In this document: in pieces, positions 1 to 5,614 of the stretch
Layout of the letters: each line of letters begins with the position of its first letter
Position numbering within the stretch: the stretch's first letter is position 1
Assembly: GCA_036260415.1 (NCBI GenBank)
Contig: DASZZX010000250.1
Location: forward strand, 1-5,698
Length of the DNA stretch: 5,698 nucleotides
Source: DASZZX01 sp036260415
GTDB lineage: Bacteria; Actinomycetota; Nitriliruptoria; Nitriliruptorales; JAHWKO01
Reading direction: 5' to 3'
Position numbers and translations under genes: made by a program
The notes under the pieces: model-generated
Told to the model about the DNA's origin: nothing
The model's database searches: none
The model's input: only the letters and a program-made list of their open reading frames with translations

Positions 1-1
1 G

Positions 2-2800
2 GAGCTGCGGACCCTCTCGCGGTCCATGCTCGAGGCGGACGGGCGCTTCGCGGTCGTGGGGGTGGCGACCGACGGGGACGAAGCCGTCGACCTCGTCGCC
101 GAGAACAGGCCCGATCTCGCCCTCATCGACCTCGCGATGCCCGGTTCGGACGGTTTCGAGGCCATCGCCCGGCTGCGGCAGGTGTCTCCGGAGACGAAGG
201 TCGTGGTCCTCACAGGTCTGCCCTCCGAGCAGGTCCGTGACAGGGTCGCCTCCGCGGGGGCCCACGCCTGTCTGGAGAAGGGCACCTCCTACCGCTGGAT
301 CCTGCTGCGGCTGGCCGAACTCTGCAGCGGTCCGGACGCGACGTCGCCGTCGATCGAACCCAGGCCGTCGATGGCGTCCGTCGCTACCGACGGCGTGGCG
401 GCGGAGGTGGACGGGGCGCCCCTCGCCACCGCCGCCACCAGCGCGGACGCGTCGATGCGCAAGGTGCGGTGGCTGGGGGCGGTGTTCGCGTTCCTCCAGT
501 TCGCGCTGTACGAGCCGCCGCCCGGGCTCGATATGCCCTTCTCGCAGCTGGTGGTCGGCGCCGCCGTCGCGACGTGGCTCGTGGCGGTCAACGCCGTGTC
601 GGTCGTGGCCGGCAGACGGTTGACCGCCGACAGTCTGGCGAGATGGCGTGTCGTGGAGCTGGTCGCCGACGCTGCCACGGTGCTCGCGGTCGTCTGGCTG
701 TTCTCCTTCGACCCGACGTCGGCCCTCTGGGCTCTTCTGGTGGTGCCCGTGCTGCAGGGCGCCAAGCGCGCCGGGCTGCGCGGCGCCATGCTGACGTGGG
801 GGGGCCTGTCCGTGGGGTACTTCCTGAGGGAGCTGTGGGCGGCGCAGACCTACGACTACCACCGGTTCGAGGTCGCGTCGGTCACCTACCGGACCGGGAT
901 CGTCGCGCTCGTTGCGGTGGCCGCCGGCACGCTCGCCCGCCAGCTCACCGAGCTGATGGTCGCCCACGCCCGGGCGGCGGGTGTGGCCCGGCACCGTGCG
1001 CGCCTGCTGCGGTCGGTCGTCACAGCGAGCCGCGCGATGGGGTCGGTCGACGCCGACAAGGTGCTCGCCGCCGTGCTCGACGGCGCCATCTCGTTGGGGT
1101 TCGAGGCGGTGGAGGTCTGCGTCTTCGAGGATCCCACCGGCGCGTGGCGGACGGTCGCGTCCCGGGGGATGCCGTTGGACTACCGCGGCGGTTCCGACGA
1201 CGGGCCGGGCGGCGTCGCAGCGAAGGTGTGGGCCACCGCCGACGCGGTCGTCGTCGAGGACTACTCCGCGTGGGCGGACGGCGTGCCCCGGATGCGGGCA
1301 GCGGGCTTCGGCATGGTCGTCGCGGTCCCGATCGTCGTCGGGGAGCAGCTCGTCGCGACGCTCATCGCAGGCCGGCGGGAGTCGGGACCCCCGGCCTCCG
1401 CCGAGGTGGAGTGCCTCACCCTGCTCGCCGCTCAGGCGGGTGTCGCGATGCGCAACGCGTCGTTCGTGGAGGAGATCGGGCAGCAGGCGTTCCGTGATGC
1501 CCTCACCGGTCTCCCGAACCGCCTGCTGTTCGAGGACCGCCTCCGCGTCGCCATCGCGAAGGCGAGCAGGAGGGGAGAGGTCGTCGCCGTACTGTTCATC
1601 GACATCGACCGCTTCAAGGAGGTCAACGACGTCCTCGGGCACGACATCGGCAACCGGCTGCTGCAGCAGGTGGCCGGGCGTCTTCTCGCCAGCGTCCGCG
1701 CCGCCGACACGGTCGCCCGGGTCGGTGGGGACGAGTTCGCGGTCGCCCTCGACGGCCTGCGCGACTGCCGAGAGGCGAAGAAGGTCGCCGACGCGATCCT
1801 CGAGGCGGCGAGCAAGCCAGTTCTGATCGGGCCTCACAGCATCGACGCGTCCCTCAGCATCGGACTGGCGTCCTACCCCGTCGACGGCACGACCCACGAG
1901 GAGCTCCTGCGCCGGGCCGACGCCCGGATGTACGAGATGAAGGCGGCGGGTCGCCGCTTGGACGTCGCGGGCGATGCCCGCCGCGGCGGGCCGGTCCGCA
2001 CCCACCTGCGCGAGGACCTCCGCCGAGCCCTGGACGAAGGCGTCATCACCGTTGCCTACCAGCCGCAGGTGGATCTGACGACCGGGGCCGTCGTCGGGAT
2101 CGAAGCCCTGGCGAGATGGCGTGACCCGGCGGTCGGCGCGGTCGAGCCGTCGCAGTTCATCCCCGTGGCGGAGGAGGGTGGTCTCATCAGCCGGGTCGAC
2201 CTGTGCGTGCTCGAACGTGCCTGCGAGCAGGCACAGCAGTGGCGCGCCGAGGGGTTCCCCGAGCTGAGGCTCGCGGTCAACCTCTCCACCCGCGACCTCC
2301 GCGGCGACGTCGTCACCGGCCTCGCCGAGATCCTGCAGCGGACGCAGTTCCCGGCCGCGCACCTCGAGGTGGAGCTGACCGAGAGCTGGAGCCCGCGCGA
2401 CACCGAGCGGCTGCGCGGCGACCTGATGCGGCTGAAGGACCTCGGGCTCCGTCTGGCCCTCGACGACTTCGGGACCGGCTGCGCGAACATCGCCGAGCTG
2501 CGCAGCTGGCCGATCGACACGCTGAAGATCGACGGCTCGCTCGTCGCGGGGATGCAGGACAGCGGTCGCGACCGTGCGATCCTCGAAGCGATCATGCTCA
2601 TCTCTGGCACCCTGGGGCTGCGGACCGTCGCCGAGCACGTCGAGACGCCGGAGCAGCTCGCACTGTTGCGCGAGCGCGGGTGTGACATCGCCCAGGGCTA
2701 CCTGTTCGCCCCGGCGCTGACCGCGGCGGAGGTCGCAGTGCGTCTGCCACTGCAACCGGCCGCCGGCCGGCAGGTCGCGTCGCCTGCGGCGTCGCGATGA
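2..2800 (+). CDS. REC-6TM-GAF-GGDEF-EAL c-di-GMP synthase/phosphodiesterase (5' partial)
   Basis: Predicted bifunctional c-di-GMP enzyme at the inner membrane. Residues are numbered from the Met codon at 26. The frame stays open through bases 2-25, and those codons read as the first REC helix. The first REC strand with its acidic pair is missing, so the true start lies left of the window and Met26 is internal. Domains: REC to about residue 100 (phospho-acceptor D35, switch T63, K85); an Ala/Ser/Pro linker; six hydrophobic segments near 147-162, 174-196, 209-228, 232-247, 253-267 and 290-304; GAF about 327-480; GGDEF with DALTGLPNR at 491-499, metal Asp D526, intact GGDEF at 567-571 and an RxxD inhibitory site at 558-561; EAL with E693-A-L-A-R697, N752, E783, D813-D814, K834, E870 and Q890. 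All key residues of both catalytic domains are present, so both activities are plausible; which dominates cannot be read from sequence. An even number of membrane segments keeps REC and the enzymatic domains cytosolic. Domain calls are firm; the membrane count is by eye. Confidence 0.95.
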   Translation, partial: ELRTLSRSMLEADGRFAVVGVATDGDEAVDLVAENRPDLALIDLAMPGSDGFEAIARLRQVSPETKVVVLTGLPSEQVRDRVASAGAHACLEKGTSYRWILLRLAELCSGPDATSPSIEPRPSMASVATDGVAAEVDGAPLATAATSADASMRKVRWLGAVFAFLQFALYEPPPGLDMPFSQLVVGAAVATWLVAVNAVSVVAGRRLTADSLARWRVVELVADAATVLAVVWLFSFDPTSALWALLVVPVLQGAKRAGLRGAMLTWGGLSVGYFLRELWAAQTYDYHRFEVASVTYRTGIVALVAVAAGTLARQLTELMVAHARAAGVARHRARLLRSVVTASRAMGSVDADKVLAAVLDGAISLGFEAVEVCVFEDPTGAWRTVASRGMPLDYRGGSDDGPGGVAAKVWATADAVVVEDYSAWADGVPRMRAAGFGMVVAVPIVVGEQLVATLIAGRRESGPPASAEVECLTLLAAQAGVAMRNASFVEEIGQQAFRDALTGLPNRLLFEDRLRVAIAKASRRGEVVAVLFIDIDRFKEVNDVLGHDIGNRLLQQVAGRLLASVRAADTVARVGGDEFAVALDGLRDCREAKKVADAILEAASKPVLIGPHSIDASLSIGLASYPVDGTTHEELLRRADARMYEMKAAGRRLDVAGDARRGGPVRTHLREDLRRALDEGVITVAYQPQVDLTTGAVVGIEALARWRDPAVGAVEPSQFIPVAEEGGLISRVDLCVLERACEQAQQWRAEGFPELRLAVNLSTRDLRGDVVTGLAEILQRTQFPAAHLEVELTESWSPRDTERLRGDLMRLKDLGLRLALDDFGTGCANIAELRSWPIDTLKIDGSLVAGMQDSGRDRAILEAIMLISGTLGLRTVAEHVETPEQLALLRERGCDIAQGYLFAPALTAAEVAVRLPLQPAAGRQVASPAASR

Positions 2801-2843
2801 GGCGGTCACGACGACCGGGGCGCGCCCACGGCTTCGCTGACGT

Positions 2844-2864
2844 CTGGTGACACCCAGTCACCAG
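2844..2864. terminator. Perfect 8-bp hairpin, probable terminator
   Basis: CTGGTGAC (2844-2851) pairs perfectly with GTCACCAG (2857-2864) around a 5-nt loop. It lies 43 nt after the stop of the c-di-GMP gene and 60 nt beyond the 3' end of the convergent tRNA-Val, so it could end transcripts from both sides. There is no T-run on either strand. Intrinsic terminators lacking a U-tract are often proposed in high-GC Gram-positives, but the role here is inferred from position. Confidence 0.5.
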
Positions 2865-2924
2865 GAGGGGCGACCCGGCTCGGAGCGCAGGCCGCAGCGG
2901 TGGGTGTGACCGGGGCTGCAGCGG

Positions 2925-2998
2925 TGGGGCGTGCAGGAGTCGAACCTGCGACCTCTTGCGTGTCGAGCAAGCGCTCTAGCCAACTGAGCTAACGCCCC
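2925..2998 (-). tRNA. tRNA-Val (anticodon GAC)
   Basis: The minus strand folds into a complete 74-nt cloverleaf including discriminator A73. The acceptor stem GGGGCGU/ACGCCCC has seven perfect pairs. The D arm is GCUC/GAGC with GG in the loop, the anticodon stem CUUGC/GCAAG has five perfect pairs, the variable loop is 5 nt, and the T arm GCAGG/CCUGC carries loop UUCGACU. The anticodon GAC is encoded at plus-strand 2962-2964; A35, C36 and A73 agree with valine identity. CCA is not encoded (the discriminator is followed by CCG), so it must be added after transcription. The oddity is the anticodon loop UCGACAC, which has C rather than the near-universal U at position 33. A shifted anticodon (CGA) would break the stem, and there is no long serine-type variable arm. 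Confidence 0.93.
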
Positions 2999-3008
2999 GG
3001 GCGACGGG

Positions 3009-3039
3009 AAGGTACCAGAGGGTGTCGCAGGGCGGCCAA
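3009..3039 (-). promoter_or_regulatory. Possible promoter of tRNA-Val
   Basis: Read on the minus strand, TACCTT (plus 3009-3014) fits the TANNNT -10 pattern. TTGGCC (plus 3034-3039) is a partial -35 match, 19 bp upstream. Transcription would begin near 3002, only a few bases before the tRNA 5' end at 2998. The spacing is a little long and the -35 is weak, so this rests mainly on location. Confidence 0.35.
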
Positions 3040-3120
3040 CGTCACGGGCCGCAGCCGACCTCTCCGGCCGCGCACGCAACACCGACGGACGCCGCAACTG
3101 CGTCACGGGCGACATCCCTC

Positions 3121-3128
3121 CCTAACCT
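3121..3128 (+). promoter_or_regulatory. Possible -10 element with DtxR-type half-operator
   Basis: CCTAACCT matches positions 10-17 of the 19-bp DtxR/IdeR operator consensus exactly. It contains TAACCT (3123-3128), a TANNNT -10 candidate 24 bp before the GTG of the acidic small gene. The other half of the operator is not recognisable, and the -35 region near 3099-3104 is poor. It may be only a -10 box. Confidence 0.25.
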
Positions 3129-3140
3129 CGCAGGGGAGGA

Positions 3141-3146
3141 AGGAGG
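3141..3146 (+). promoter_or_regulatory. Ribosome binding site fixing the GTG start of the acidic small gene
   Basis: AGGAGG, inside a longer purine stretch from 3133, sits 6 nt before GTG 3153. This is near-ideal Shine-Dalgarno sequence and spacing, and is the main reason to accept a very short gene here. Confidence 0.7.
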
Positions 3147-3152
3147 CCGGCT

Positions 3153-3332
3153 GTGAGCGACGACCGCGGGCAAGATGACGAGGACCTGGGCGGCGACGAG
3201 CAGCCGGGGCCCCGACGCGAGTCCGATCCGGCCACCCAGGCGGACGCGGGCCTCGCTGGCAGCGGGACCGAGCGGGCTCGCGACGAGCGCGTCGGTGCCG
3301 ACGAGGAGGACACCTCGTCTGGCGAGTCTTGA
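3153..3332 (+). CDS. Small highly acidic hypothetical protein (59 aa)
   Basis: GTG start with AGGAGG 6 nt upstream; stop TGA at 3330-3332. I do not recognise the family. By my count the 59 residues include 11 Asp and 8 Glu against 6 Arg. There is no Lys, His, Cys or aromatic residue, and Gly, Ala and Ser fill much of the rest. The strong negative charge and lack of hydrophobic residues predict a disordered cytosolic peptide with no signal sequence or membrane segment. Roughly 85% of codons end in G or C, like the neighbouring genes, which supports coding. It lies 55 bp before the DtxR-family gene on the same strand and could be co-transcribed with it. Coding is likely from the ribosome binding site and codon pattern; the function is unknown. 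Acidic low-complexity ORFs can also arise by chance in GC-rich DNA, so conservation would decide. Confidence 0.6.
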   Translation: MSDDRGQDDEDLGGDEQPGPRRESDPATQADAGLAGSGTERARDERVGADEEDTSSGES

Positions 3333-3336
3333 CCGC

Positions 3337-3364
3337 CGACCTTGAAAGAACCTCAGGTACCCTG
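3337..3364 (+). promoter_or_regulatory. Weak candidate promoter for the DtxR-family gene
   Basis: TACCCT (3359-3364) fits TANNNT and lies 24 bp before the ATG at 3388. The hexamer at a proper distance (about 3336-3341) matches the -35 consensus only partly, while the better TTGAAA (3342-3347) is just 11 bp away. The gene may instead be read from the promoter of the upstream acidic gene. Confidence 0.25.
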
Positions 3365-3387
3365 CTGCGGGCGGGCTAGGAGGTGGG

Positions 3388-4065
3388 ATGCACAACCCAC
3401 TGATCGACTCGACCGAGATGTACGTCCGCACCGTCTACGAGTTGCAGGAGGAGGGCATCCCCGCACTGCGTGCTCGTCTGACCGAGCGTCTGGGACTCTC
3501 CGCACCGTCGGTGAGCGAGACCGTCGCCCGGCTCGAGCAGGAGGGTTTGATGCGGCTCACATCGGACCGCACGCTCGAGCTCACCGCCGAGGGCCGGGAT
3601 CTGGCGGTGAGCGTCATGCGCAAGCACCGCCTCGCCGAGCGGCTGCTGGTGGATGTCATCGGTCTGGAATGGCACCGCGTGCACGCCGAAGCCTGCCGCT
3701 GGGAGCACGTCATCTCCGACGAGGTCGAGCGCCGGCTCGTGGAGCTGCTGGGCGCGCCCGCCACCGATCCCCACGGCAACCCCATCCCCGATCTGGGCGA
3801 GGAGCCGGCTCCACGCCGGCTGAGGTCGCTCGCGGACGCCGCCGTGGCGGGTCCGCGCGACGTCCGGGTCGAGCGCCTCTCCGAACGGCTGCAGAACGAC
3901 CCGGCGATGATCGGCTTCGTGGCGGAGCACGGTCTGCGCCCGGGCACCGTGGCCCACATCGAGGCGGACGGTGACAAGGTGCGGGCCACGGTCGCCGATC
4001 GCGAGTTCGTGTGCGACGCCGACCTGGCCAGCCTGGTCTACGTGGAGCCCGTCCACGACGCGTGA
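3388..4065 (+). CDS. dtxR: DtxR/IdeR-family metal-dependent transcriptional repressor
   Basis: Predicted cytosolic iron-activated dimeric repressor of iron uptake and storage genes, 225 aa against 226 for DtxR. ATG 3388 is preceded by AGGAGG at 3378-3383. The whole sequence lines up with remembered C. diphtheriae DtxR at an offset of +1. Residues 1-75 form the winged helix-turn-helix, with the recognition segment around 38-50. The middle is the dimerisation and metal domain, and about 155-225 is an SH3-like domain. Metal ligands are present: M11, C103, E106 and H107 (DtxR M10, C102, E105, H106) and H80, E84 and H99 (DtxR H79, E83, H98). Met/Cys at the primary site is the iron type rather than the MntR manganese type. 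Two differences stand out. DtxR Q43, a base-contact residue, is E44 here. The SH3-domain ligands E170/Q173 align with D171/M174. Neighbours are the acidic small gene upstream and citrate synthase downstream, both on the same strand. Confidence 0.93.
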   Translation: MHNPLIDSTEMYVRTVYELQEEGIPALRARLTERLGLSAPSVSETVARLEQEGLMRLTSDRTLELTAEGRDLAVSVMRKHRLAERLLVDVIGLEWHRVHAEACRWEHVISDEVERRLVELLGAPATDPHGNPIPDLGEEPAPRRLRSLADAAVAGPRDVRVERLSERLQNDPAMIGFVAEHGLRPGTVAHIEADGDKVRATVADREFVCDADLASLVYVEPVHDA

Positions 4066-4081
4066 CCGCCTCTGGCCCCCG

Positions 4082-4109
4082 CTGACCGTCGAGGCCCCGT
4101 GGTTAGGAT
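4082..4109 (+). promoter_or_regulatory. Probable housekeeping-sigma promoter of citrate synthase
   Basis: CTGACC (4082-4087, four of six matches to TTGACA) and TAGGAT (4104-4109, four of six to TATAAT) are separated by 16 bp. They lie in the 128-bp gap between the DtxR-family stop and the citrate synthase start. Transcription would begin near 4116, leaving a leader of about 78 nt. The -10 overlaps the left part of an 11-of-19 match to the DtxR operator at 4103-4121 (TTAGG at its left end, CCT at 4117-4119), which may or may not be meaningful. Confidence 0.5.
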
Positions 4110-4180
4110 GGTCGCGCCTGCGGCCCCCCCCAGCTGGTTGCACGTTGCGCGGAGCCGCATGGGCGCCGGACCACTCGGCG

Positions 4181-4185
4181 GGAGG
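4181..4185 (+). promoter_or_regulatory. Ribosome binding site for the GTG start of citrate synthase
   Basis: GGAGG lies 8 nt before GTG 4194. It supports this GTG over any later start and gives the short N-terminus typical of the family (Gly-Leu-Glu-Gly-Val-Val beginning at residue 5). Confidence 0.7.
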
Positions 4186-4193
4186 TCCCGCAC

Positions 4194-5312
4194 GTGCCAG
4201 CCGGAGGACTGGAAGGCGTCGTCGCGGCGCAGACGGCTCTGTCGTGGATCGACGGTGAGCGGGGGATGCTGCTGTACCGGGGATACCCGATCGACGAGCT
4301 GGCACGCCACGCCACGTTCGAGGAGGTCGTGCACCTGCTGCTGGACGGCACGCTGCCCACACGTGCACAGCTGCTCCAGGTGCGCCGACGACTCGGAGAA
4401 CTGTCCGCGCTGACCCCCTCGGTGGAACGGACGCTGCGGGCACTGCCCCCCCAGACCACGCCGATGGAGGCCCTGCGCACCGGGGTTTCGCTGCTGGGAT
4501 CCGGGGTGCCGACCTCGGACCGGGTGGAGATCGACCGCGCGCGGCGCGACGCGTACGCGATCGTCGCCCGCCTCCCCAGCGTGATCGGCGCGTTCGAAGC
4601 TGGCCGCCGCGGGCGCGACACAGCCGTCCCCGACCCTGACGCCTCGGTCGCCCACAACCTCACGATGGCGCTGACCGGCAAGGAGCCCGACGAGGAGACC
4701 GAGCGGGCGATGGACGTCGCGCTGGTGCTGCACGCCGAGCACACCCTGAACGCCTCCACGTTCGCCGCGCGGCTCACCGCATCGACCCTGTCGGACATCT
4801 ACTCGGCGGTCGCCGCTGCGGTCGGTGCCCTACGGGGTCCCCTGCACGGCGGTGCCAACGAGCGGGTCGCCCGGATGCTGGACGAGATCCCCTCGGTGGC
4901 GGCGGTCGGGCCCTACATCGACGGCAAGCTCGTGCGGCGCGAACGCATCATGGGGTTCGGGCACCGCGTGTACCGGACGGAGGACCCCCGGGCACCGCAC
5001 CTACGCGAGTGGGCGCAGCGTCTGGCCGATCACAACGGCCAGTCCGAGGTCATCGACAAGGCGCTGGAGGTGCAGCGGGTCGTCATGGACCGCAAGGGAC
5101 TCTCGGTCAACGTCGACTTCTTCTCCGCGCCCCTGTACACGGCGATGGGCGTCCCGCGCGACCAGTTCACCCCCATCTTCGCCGCCTCGCGGGCAGCCGG
5201 GTGGACGGCCCACGTGCTCGAGCAGCAGTCCGACAACCGGCTGATCCGCCCGTCGTCGGAGTACGTCGGGGTCCGACGCCGGCGGTGGGTGCCGATCGAT
5301 CAGCGCGGGTAG
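4194..5312 (+). CDS. gltA: Citrate synthase, short CitZ-like form
   Basis: Predicted cytosolic enzyme condensing acetyl-CoA and oxaloacetate to citrate, the entry step of the TCA cycle. It has 372 aa, the size of the short Gram-positive and archaeal dimeric enzymes rather than the longer GltA of about 430 aa. The catalytic triad is visible: H218 in GPLHGGANE, H257 in GFGHRVYR and D308 in NVDFFSAPLY. R349 and R352 in the DNRLIRPSSEYVG stretch supply the substrate-binding arginines. Both ends resemble Bacillus CitZ as I remember it: an N-terminal GLEGVVA and a C-terminal VPI-(E/D)-x-R. The GTG start has a good ribosome binding site and a probable promoter of its own, so expression need not depend on the DtxR-family gene 128 bp upstream. 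The stop TAG is 35 bp from the convergent tRNA-Cys. A 2-methylcitrate synthase has the same fold and motifs. No propionate-catabolism genes (prpD, prpB) are nearby, so citrate synthase is preferred but not proven. Confidence 0.93.
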   Translation: MPAGGLEGVVAAQTALSWIDGERGMLLYRGYPIDELARHATFEEVVHLLLDGTLPTRAQLLQVRRRLGELSALTPSVERTLRALPPQTTPMEALRTGVSLLGSGVPTSDRVEIDRARRDAYAIVARLPSVIGAFEAGRRGRDTAVPDPDASVAHNLTMALTGKEPDEETERAMDVALVLHAEHTLNASTFAARLTASTLSDIYSAVAAAVGALRGPLHGGANERVARMLDEIPSVAAVGPYIDGKLVRRERIMGFGHRVYRTEDPRAPHLREWAQRLADHNGQSEVIDKALEVQRVVMDRKGLSVNVDFFSAPLYTAMGVPRDQFTPIFAASRAAGWTAHVLEQQSDNRLIRPSSEYVGVRRRRWVPIDQRG

Positions 5313-5347
5313 CCCGCCCGAAGGCCGGCGTGCCGCGGCGAACCAAG

Positions 5348-5419
5348 AGGCGGGGACGGGAATCGAACCCGTGTTTGAGCGCTTTGCAGGCGCTTGCCTT
5401 ACCACTTGGCTACCCCGCC
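5348..5419 (-). tRNA. tRNA-Cys (anticodon GCA)
   Basis: The minus strand forms a complete 72-nt cloverleaf. The acceptor stem GGCGGGG/CCCCGCC has seven perfect pairs, the D arm is GCC/GGC with GG in the loop, and the anticodon stem AGCGC/GCGCU is perfect. The anticodon loop CUGCAAA is canonical with U33 and anticodon GCA (plus 5385-5387). The T arm ACGGG/CCCGU carries loop UUCGAUU. Discriminator U73 is the main cysteine identity element. CCA is not encoded. It is convergent with citrate synthase. Confidence 0.96.
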
Positions 5420-5448
5420 GGGGTGGACCGGCGACCGCCGGCGACGGC

Positions 5449-5475
5449 AGGCTACCGGACCCCCCTCCACGTCAA
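5449..5475 (-). promoter_or_regulatory. Probable promoter of tRNA-Cys
   Basis: On the minus strand a strong -35 TTGACG (plus 5470-5475) is followed after 15 bp by TAGCCT (plus 5449-5454), which fits TANNNT. Transcription would start near 5442, about 23 nt before the tRNA. The spacer is shorter than the usual 17-18 bp, and G-rich, but the -35 match and the position are good. Confidence 0.5.
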
Positions 5476-5491
5476 CCACCGCCCCACCCAC

Positions 5492-5537
5492 GATCGTGCG
5501 TCGCCACGGTCACCGGCGACCGCCAGAACGCACGATC
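5492..5537. repeat. Nested 46-nt inverted repeat (outer 10 bp, inner 5 bp)
   Basis: GATCGTGCGT (5492-5501) is perfectly complementary to ACGCACGATC (5528-5537). Within the 26-nt interior, CGGTC (5507-5511) pairs with GACCG (5518-5522) around a 6-nt loop, leaving symmetrical 5-nt internal loops. It lies just upstream of the tRNA-Cys promoter, in DNA with no supported gene. It could be a terminator for something arriving from the right, or a protein-binding site. No T-run follows on either strand. Confidence 0.55.
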
Positions 5538-5614
5538 CACTCCCGCGCCAACCCGCTGCCACGGCGGGCAGGTCACGGACGGTTCTGCGGGGCGGGCTGC
5601 TCGCGGCGCGCTCG
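5538..5614. other. Non-coding gap with no recognised feature
   Basis: I see no gene or RNA here. There are only short, mutually exclusive 5-bp stems (for example CCCGC 5552-5556 with GCGGG 5564-5568), which are expected in DNA this GC-rich. Confidence 0.4.

Noticed and set aside
469..1826. Long open plus-strand frames inside the c-di-GMP gene (469-1497 and 981-1826)
   Set aside because: They are Arg/Gly/Ser-rich out-of-frame readings of high-GC coding DNA, with no family motifs, and lie wholly inside a gene with clear domains.
2962..2966. Reading the tRNA-Val as tRNA-Ser(CGA) so that U33 would be normal
   Set aside because: Shifting the frame destroys the perfect anticodon stem, and the variable arm is far too short for a serine tRNA.
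2858..3431. Minus-strand frames over 2858-3115 and 3042-3431
   Set aside because: The first runs through the tRNA-Val gene. The second crosses the acidic small gene and the start of the DtxR-family gene. Neither has a convincing ribosome binding site or motif.
4168..4188. GGACC/GGTCC hairpin overlapping the citrate synthase ribosome binding site, as a possible riboregulator
   Set aside because: Only 5 bp with an 11-nt loop in DNA this GC-rich; no conserved riboswitch features are visible in the 78-nt leader.
3376..4798. Long minus-strand frames opposite the DtxR-family and citrate synthase genes (3376-4443, 4038-4742, 4103-4798)
   Set aside because: They are antisense shadows. They span the intergenic gap and cover parts of two well-supported plus-strand genes with intact active-site residues, and show no recognisable domain.
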